Of a stretch of DNA of 64,000 nt, positions 58,151 through 64,000 are shown piece after piece. How positions within the stretch are numbered: the stretch's first letter is position 1; each line of letters starts with the position of its first letter. The stretch spans positions 74,799-138,798 of the forward strand of contig JAPOVK010000003.1 of the NCBI GenBank assembly GCA_026708185.1. Reading direction: 5' to 3'. Origin of the DNA: Gammaproteobacteria bacterium. Lineage in GTDB: Bacteria; Pseudomonadota; Gammaproteobacteria; Pseudomonadales; Azotimanducaceae. The translations under genes and the position numbers were made by a program. The notes below the pieces were generated by a model. The model was not told the origin of the DNA, searched no databases, and saw only the letters and a program-made list of their open reading frames with translations.

Positions 58151-59599
58151 GTGGCGGACGAGGGGTGGTGGAACGGTGAGTCGACGGTAGATTCTATTTG
58201 GTGGTCCTGCTTGCGCAGGCTGAACGAGGAGTTGGCCGCGGAAGAGTTCCACGCCTGGATCAGGCCTTTGCAGCCCCGTTCCATGGATGGCCGTCTCGAG
58301 CTGCTTGCCCCCAACCGGTACGTCCGCGAACGCGTCGAGGACGTCTACCTGCTACGCATCGCCGAACTCGTTGCGGAGATCGACGACGACGGTCGCCTCG
58401 ACGGCGTCGACCTCGTGGTCGGGTCACGCGAACGCCAGCCCGGCACGCCTTTGCCCGCTCCTCGTCGAAGCCAAGACAGCGAGGGGTTCTCCCACGGCCT
58501 TGACGGCCACGCCACCGGCGCACAACCCAATGACCGAAAGGCGTCGGCGACTTCGACAGCGCAGCGTCGGGAGGAGCAGCCGCAGGGCCTCAATCCTGGG
58601 TTCGTGTTCGAAGCCTTCGTGGAGGGCAAGTCGAACGACTATGCCAAGGGCGCGGCGTGGCAAGCCGCGGAGAACCCGGGTAGATCCTACAACCCCCTGC
58701 TGCTCTACGGCGGTGTCGGCCTCGGCAAGACGCACCTGATGCAGGCGGTGGGCAACGAGCTGTTGCGGTCCAACGGCGGCTCGAAGGTGATCTACGTGAC
58801 TTCGCAGGGATTCACCAACGAAATGGTGCGGGGAATCCGCACAGGGACGATCAACACGATCATGGAGCGTTTCGGGTCGGTCGATGCGCTGCTGATCGAC
58901 GACATCCAGTTCTTTGCGGACAAGCTCAAGGCACAAGAGGAGTTTTTCCATGTCTTCAATGCGGCGCTCGCCAACGATCACCAGATCGTCCTGACCTGCG
59001 ATCGCTATCCGCGCGAAGTCGAGGGGCTCGAGGAACGCCTGCAGTCGCGATTTGTCGGCGGGCTCACAGTCGAGGTCGTGCCGCCAGAGCTGGAGACCAG
59101 GGTCGCGATCCTGCAGAAGAAGGGCGAAGCCGAGGGCGTCGAAGTCCCCTACGAAGTAGCCTTCCAGATCGCCGAGCGCATCCGCTCGAGCGTCCGGGAG
59201 CTCGAAGGCGCGCTGAAGCGCATCATCCACCGCGCACGGTGGACGCGGTCGGAGGTCACCGTCGAACTCATGCACAGCGCCTTGCGTGACCTGTTCGCCG
59301 TGCAGGTGCGGCGGATCACGATCGAGAAGATCCAGAAGACGTGCGCGGAGTACTTCAACATCAAGCAGTCGGACATGATCTCCAATCGGCGTCCTCGGAC
59401 AATCGCCCGGCCGCGCCAGATCGCGATGGCACTCGCCAAGGAGCTGACGAACCACTCGCTACCGGAGATCGGCGATCGATTCGGCGGCCGGGACCATACG
59501 ACGGTGCTCTACGCCTGCCGACGCATCGATGCCCTGCGCGCGAGCGACACGGACATTGCCGAGGACTACAAGAACCTCTACCGGCTCTTAAACAATTGA
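58151..59599 (+). CDS. dnaA: Chromosomal replication initiator DnaA
   Basis: A 482-residue initiator. Domain I begins WWSCLRRLNEELAAEEFHAW; a low-complexity linker (about residues 95-145) follows; the AAA+ domain has Walker A at 187-195 (GGVGLGKTH) and Walker B at 247-254 (ALLIDDIQ). The C-terminal DNA-binding signature is EIGDRFGGRDHTTVLYACRR. GTG 58151 gives the usual short lead before domain I, with GGGGAG 11 bases upstream; ATG 58040 would add 37 atypical residues. It is first in the dnaA-dnaN-recF-gyrB cluster. Confidence 0.96.
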   Translation: MADEGWWNGESTVDSIWWSCLRRLNEELAAEEFHAWIRPLQPRSMDGRLELLAPNRYVRERVEDVYLLRIAELVAEIDDDGRLDGVDLVVGSRERQPGTPLPAPRRSQDSEGFSHGLDGHATGAQPNDRKASATSTAQRREEQPQGLNPGFVFEAFVEGKSNDYAKGAAWQAAENPGRSYNPLLLYGGVGLGKTHLMQAVGNELLRSNGGSKVIYVTSQGFTNEMVRGIRTGTINTIMERFGSVDALLIDDIQFFADKLKAQEEFFHVFNAALANDHQIVLTCDRYPREVEGLEERLQSRFVGGLTVEVVPPELETRVAILQKKGEAEGVEVPYEVAFQIAERIRSSVRELEGALKRIIHRARWTRSEVTVELMHSALRDLFAVQVRRITIEKIQKTCAEYFNIKQSDMISNRRPRTIARPRQIAMALAKELTNHSLPEIGDRFGGRDHTTVLYACRRIDALRASDTDIAEDYKNLYRLLNN

Positions 59600-59652
59600 T
59601 CTCGAAGACCCACTAGCGAAGACAAGCGACCCGATGATCAGGATAGTGAGCC

Positions 59653-60819
59653 ATGCGATTTAGGACCAGCCGTGACACCTTGCTGAGGCCCCTGCGGGTG
59701 GCGACCGGCGTCGTCGAGCGGCGCCAGACCCTGCCGGTGCTGGGCAATCTGCTCGTCGAGGCCAACGACGACGGTCTGACATTGCGCGGCACCGACCTCG
59801 AAGTGGAGATCGTCGCGCGTTTGACGAGTGGCATAGACGTGGAACAGGCGGGTTCCACGACGATTCCAGCGCACAAGTTGACAGACATCTGGCAGTCGCT
59901 GCCAGATGGAATAGATGTCAGCGTGGCGTTGGAGCAGGACCGTGCCGTTGTCCGATCGGGGCGCAGCCGTTTTGCTTTGGCCACGATTCCCGCCGCGGAG
60001 TTCCCGACGGAGCGTTCGACACGTGATCTAGCGGACTCCGCGTCCGCGGACGAGTCGGCTGACCCGGTGGCGGACGAGTCGGAGGTGGACATCGTGCTGC
60101 CCCGGGCCGACATGCACAAGCTGTTGGAGCGCACCAAGTTCGCCATGGCCAACGGCGATCCGCGGTACTTCCTGAACGGACTGCTGCTTGAGCTCACCAA
60201 TCACAGTCTTCGCGCGGCAGCGTCGGACGGTCATCGCATGGCGCTCTGCACGCTCGACGGCGGTGCTGCGGGCTTGCAGGACCGGGAGCGGGCGATCATT
60301 CCACGCAAAAGCGTGCAAGACCTCGAACGACTCATCGGCGACAGCGACGAGGATGTGCACCTGGCGGTGGGCAAGACGCGGCTCCGTGCGTCCCAAGGGG
60401 ACTATACGCTTACGACGAAACTCGTCGACGGTCCGTATCCCGATGTTGACCGGCTGATCCCACGCAACACCGACCACTCGGTCACGGGAGATCGGGAGAC
60501 CTTGCGCCAGGCGCTGCATCGGGCGGCGATCCTGTCCAACGACCGGGCACCGGAAGTCCGCCTGACCATGGATGGGGAGCTGCTCACGATCCGAGCGACT
60601 AACCCGGAACACGAAGAAGCCGAGGAGTTGGTCGCGGTGGACTACGACGGCGCCCAGACCACGGAGATCGGCTTCAATGCGCGTTACATTCAGGACGTTT
60701 TGAATGCCTTTGACACGGAGTCGATCCGCGTGTCGATGCCGGAGGGCAACGCCATTGCGCTAATCGAGGGGCCGGGGGCGGAGGACTGCCTGTACATCGT
60801 CATGCCCGTGCGGCTGTGA
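59653..60819 (+). CDS. dnaN: DNA polymerase III sliding clamp (beta)
   Basis: A 388-residue clamp that holds polymerase on DNA. The three-domain fold is recognised from MRFRTSRDTLLRPLRVATGV through the C-terminal DCLYIVMPVRL, which follows the family's MPMRL end. Residues about 121-145 (between domains I and II) are an unusual acidic Ala/Asp/Ser-rich stretch (DSASADESADPVADESE) longer than in typical clamps. It lies 53 bases after dnaA. The role is certain; the linker is worth a look. Confidence 0.96.
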   Translation: MRFRTSRDTLLRPLRVATGVVERRQTLPVLGNLLVEANDDGLTLRGTDLEVEIVARLTSGIDVEQAGSTTIPAHKLTDIWQSLPDGIDVSVALEQDRAVVRSGRSRFALATIPAAEFPTERSTRDLADSASADESADPVADESEVDIVLPRADMHKLLERTKFAMANGDPRYFLNGLLLELTNHSLRAAASDGHRMALCTLDGGAAGLQDRERAIIPRKSVQDLERLIGDSDEDVHLAVGKTRLRASQGDYTLTTKLVDGPYPDVDRLIPRNTDHSVTGDRETLRQALHRAAILSNDRAPEVRLTMDGELLTIRATNPEHEEAEELVAVDYDGAQTTEIGFNARYIQDVLNAFDTESIRVSMPEGNAIALIEGPGAEDCLYIVMPVRL

Positions 60820-60847
60820 CGTTGCCCCGTCCTGCTCCGGGCGTTGG

Positions 60848-61924
60848 TTGCAGGTGGTCGTAGAGCGTCTCGATGTCGAGAACGTCCGCAATATCGAAGC
60901 TGCGCACTTGGAGTTTGATGCGGGTCTGAACCTGCTCGTGGGTCCCAATGGGGCCGGCAAGACGGCCGCTTTGGAGGCGCTGCACCTAGTCTTCCGCGGT
61001 CGTTCGTTCCGCACGACCCGCACCGAGCGCGTGGTCCGTCATGGCGCGGCGCGCTTGGCGGTCGGCGCCGGTTGCCGGGATCCTGGCCAAGGGCGCATCC
61101 GCGTGTCTTACGTGCGCGATGGCGGGCGCGTGGAACTGGCCCGGGACGGCCATACGGTGCGCCAGTCGTCGGTCATCGCGCTGCTGCAGCCGATCCAACT
61201 CCTTCTCCCGGATCTGTCCGACCTTGTGTTCGGGGCCCCTGCGACGCGGCGCCAGTGGCTGGATTGGGGCGCGTTTCACGTGAAACACGGCCACGCCGCG
61301 ACGCTGCGCGACTACCTGCGCGTCCTGCGCCACCGCAACGCGCTGTTGCGCGTGGATGATCGTCAGACGCTCAGCGTGTGGACGGAGCAGGTCGCGGAAC
61401 TCGGGGAGCGGGTCGCCCAGAATCGGCGTGACTACTTCGAAACGGTGAAACCGGACATCGAAGAATCCTTGCTCGCCCTGCAGGCCGAGATTGCCGTAAC
61501 AGTCGACTACTGGCCCGGCTGGCGTGGCGAAGACTTGGCCGAAACGCTAGGCGAACAGCATGATCGCGATGTAAAATCGGGCCTGACCAACGCGGGGCCG
61601 CATCGAGCGGACATCGGAATCAAGTGCGAGCAGGGCGACGCTTCGGAAGTGTTGTCCCGCGGGCAGGGCAAGGTCGTCGCTAGCGCGTTGCGACTCGCCC
61701 AGGCCAGACACCTGGCGACGGCGGGCCGACGATCTTTGTTTCTCATCGACGATGTCGGCGCCGAGCTCGACGAGGCTCACAGCGAACGACTCGCCACGGT
61801 GCTTGACGACATGGATTGTCAGATCGTTGCCACCTCGGCGAATCCCGGTGCGGGAGATGTGTTGCGCGGTAGCCGCGGCGGTCGACTGTTTCACGTGGAA
61901 CACGGGCGGCTCACCGCCGCTTGA
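60848..61924 (+). CDS. recF: DNA replication and repair protein RecF
   Basis: A 358-residue SMC-like ATPase that helps load RecA at gaps. Walker A is residues 32-39 (GPNGAGKT), the signature is VLSRGQGKVVASALRLAQ, and Walker B is LFLIDDVGAELD. The start is TTG 60848 (a GTG two codons later is also possible) 28 bases after dnaN. Two parS-like sites lie within the coding region and are translated as FHVKHG and FHVEHG. Confidence 0.93.
   Translation: MQVVVERLDVENVRNIEAAHLEFDAGLNLLVGPNGAGKTAALEALHLVFRGRSFRTTRTERVVRHGAARLAVGAGCRDPGQGRIRVSYVRDGGRVELARDGHTVRQSSVIALLQPIQLLLPDLSDLVFGAPATRRQWLDWGAFHVKHGHAATLRDYLRVLRHRNALLRVDDRQTLSVWTEQVAELGERVAQNRRDYFETVKPDIEESLLALQAEIAVTVDYWPGWRGEDLAETLGEQHDRDVKSGLTNAGPHRADIGIKCEQGDASEVLSRGQGKVVASALRLAQARHLATAGRRSLFLIDDVGAELDEAHSERLATVLDDMDCQIVATSANPGAGDVLRGSRGGRLFHVEHGRLTAA
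61272..61287. other. parS-like centromere site 1
   Basis: CGTTTCACGTGAAACA contains the complete 14-base palindrome GTTTCACGTGAAAC, the core of the ParB-binding parS consensus TGTTTCACGTGAAACA (one mismatch at the first base). It is inside recF, about 3 kb from dnaA, a usual distance from oriC. ParB bound here would organise origin segregation. Confidence 0.88.
61887..61902. other. parS-like centromere site 2
   Basis: TGTTTCACGTGGAACA differs from the parS consensus at one position and combines the left half of one common variant with the right half of another (TGTTCCACGTGGAACA). It lies near the 3' end of recF, 615 bases from site 1. Two sites this close are consistent with a parS cluster. 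Confidence 0.88.

Positions 61925-64000
<2,076 letters not shown>

Overview
This is a high-GC, densely coded chromosome segment. It holds the replication-origin neighbourhood of a bacterium that is most likely a gammaproteobacterium, or close to one. The evidence is the conserved order rpmH-rnpA-yidD-yidC-mnmE on the minus strand, facing away from dnaA-dnaN-recF-gyrB on the plus strand. GyrB also carries the long C-terminal insertion usual in Proteobacteria. Two parS-like centromere sites lie inside recF. No rRNA, tRNA, CRISPR array or prophage was seen. Species cannot be named from the sequence. The mix of CoA-transferase, acyl-CoA dehydrogenase-like, thiolase-like, Mo-hydroxylase and many phytanoyl-CoA-dioxygenase-like (PhyH) genes resembles the accessory content of uncultured, organic-matter-degrading marine or host-associated lineages; that is inference.

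Layout. 1-7.6 kb: cut CaiB/BaiF CoA-transferase, orphan HicB, DUF4242 protein, acyl-CoA-dehydrogenase-like flavoprotein, MAPEG protein, then a thiolase-like/[2Fe-2S]/molybdopterin-subunit operon. 7.6-11.7 kb: a broken PhyH gene and a degenerate S9 peptidase bracketed by 48-bp direct repeats, then a LarA-family racemase whose 3' end carries one repeat copy. 11.8-15.9 kb: yejABE-type peptide importer without its ATPase. 15.9-27.5 kb: an alpha-repeat protein, PhyH genes (one fused to HEAT-like repeats), an NDUFA9-like protein, a CDP-alcohol phosphatidyltransferase/luciferase-like pair, a lysine-aminomutase-like radical SAM enzyme and a kinase-fold protein lacking its catalytic Asp. 27.7-33.9 kb: EamA transporter, then a five-gene translationally coupled operon (serine hydrolase, HpcH/HpaI aldolase, GNAT, eight-helix membrane protein, Nramp-like transporter).

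34-48.7 kb: two toxin-antitoxin pairs (DUF433/DUF5615, VapBC), a PEP-mutase-type lyase with a zinc alcohol dehydrogenase, another PhyH, a broken Fic gene, a 1349-residue membrane protein of unknown role, tandem Eis-like acetyltransferases coupled to a metallophosphoesterase, DUF2461 and ArfB. 48.7-50.0 kb: a tnpB-only element with perfect 31-bp inverted ends. 50-53.6 kb: acyl-CoA carboxylase beta subunit, RsgA, and a PhyH gene. 53.6-64 kb: the origin core.

The conserved core serves replication, membrane-protein insertion, tRNA modification and ribosome assembly or rescue. The rest looks like substrate-oxidation and transport genes in small operons, with clear signs of decay (PhyH fragment, S9, Fic, lost HicA) and small mobile or repetitive DNA. 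Most start sites are inferred from spacing, Shine-Dalgarno-like sequences and family N-termini.
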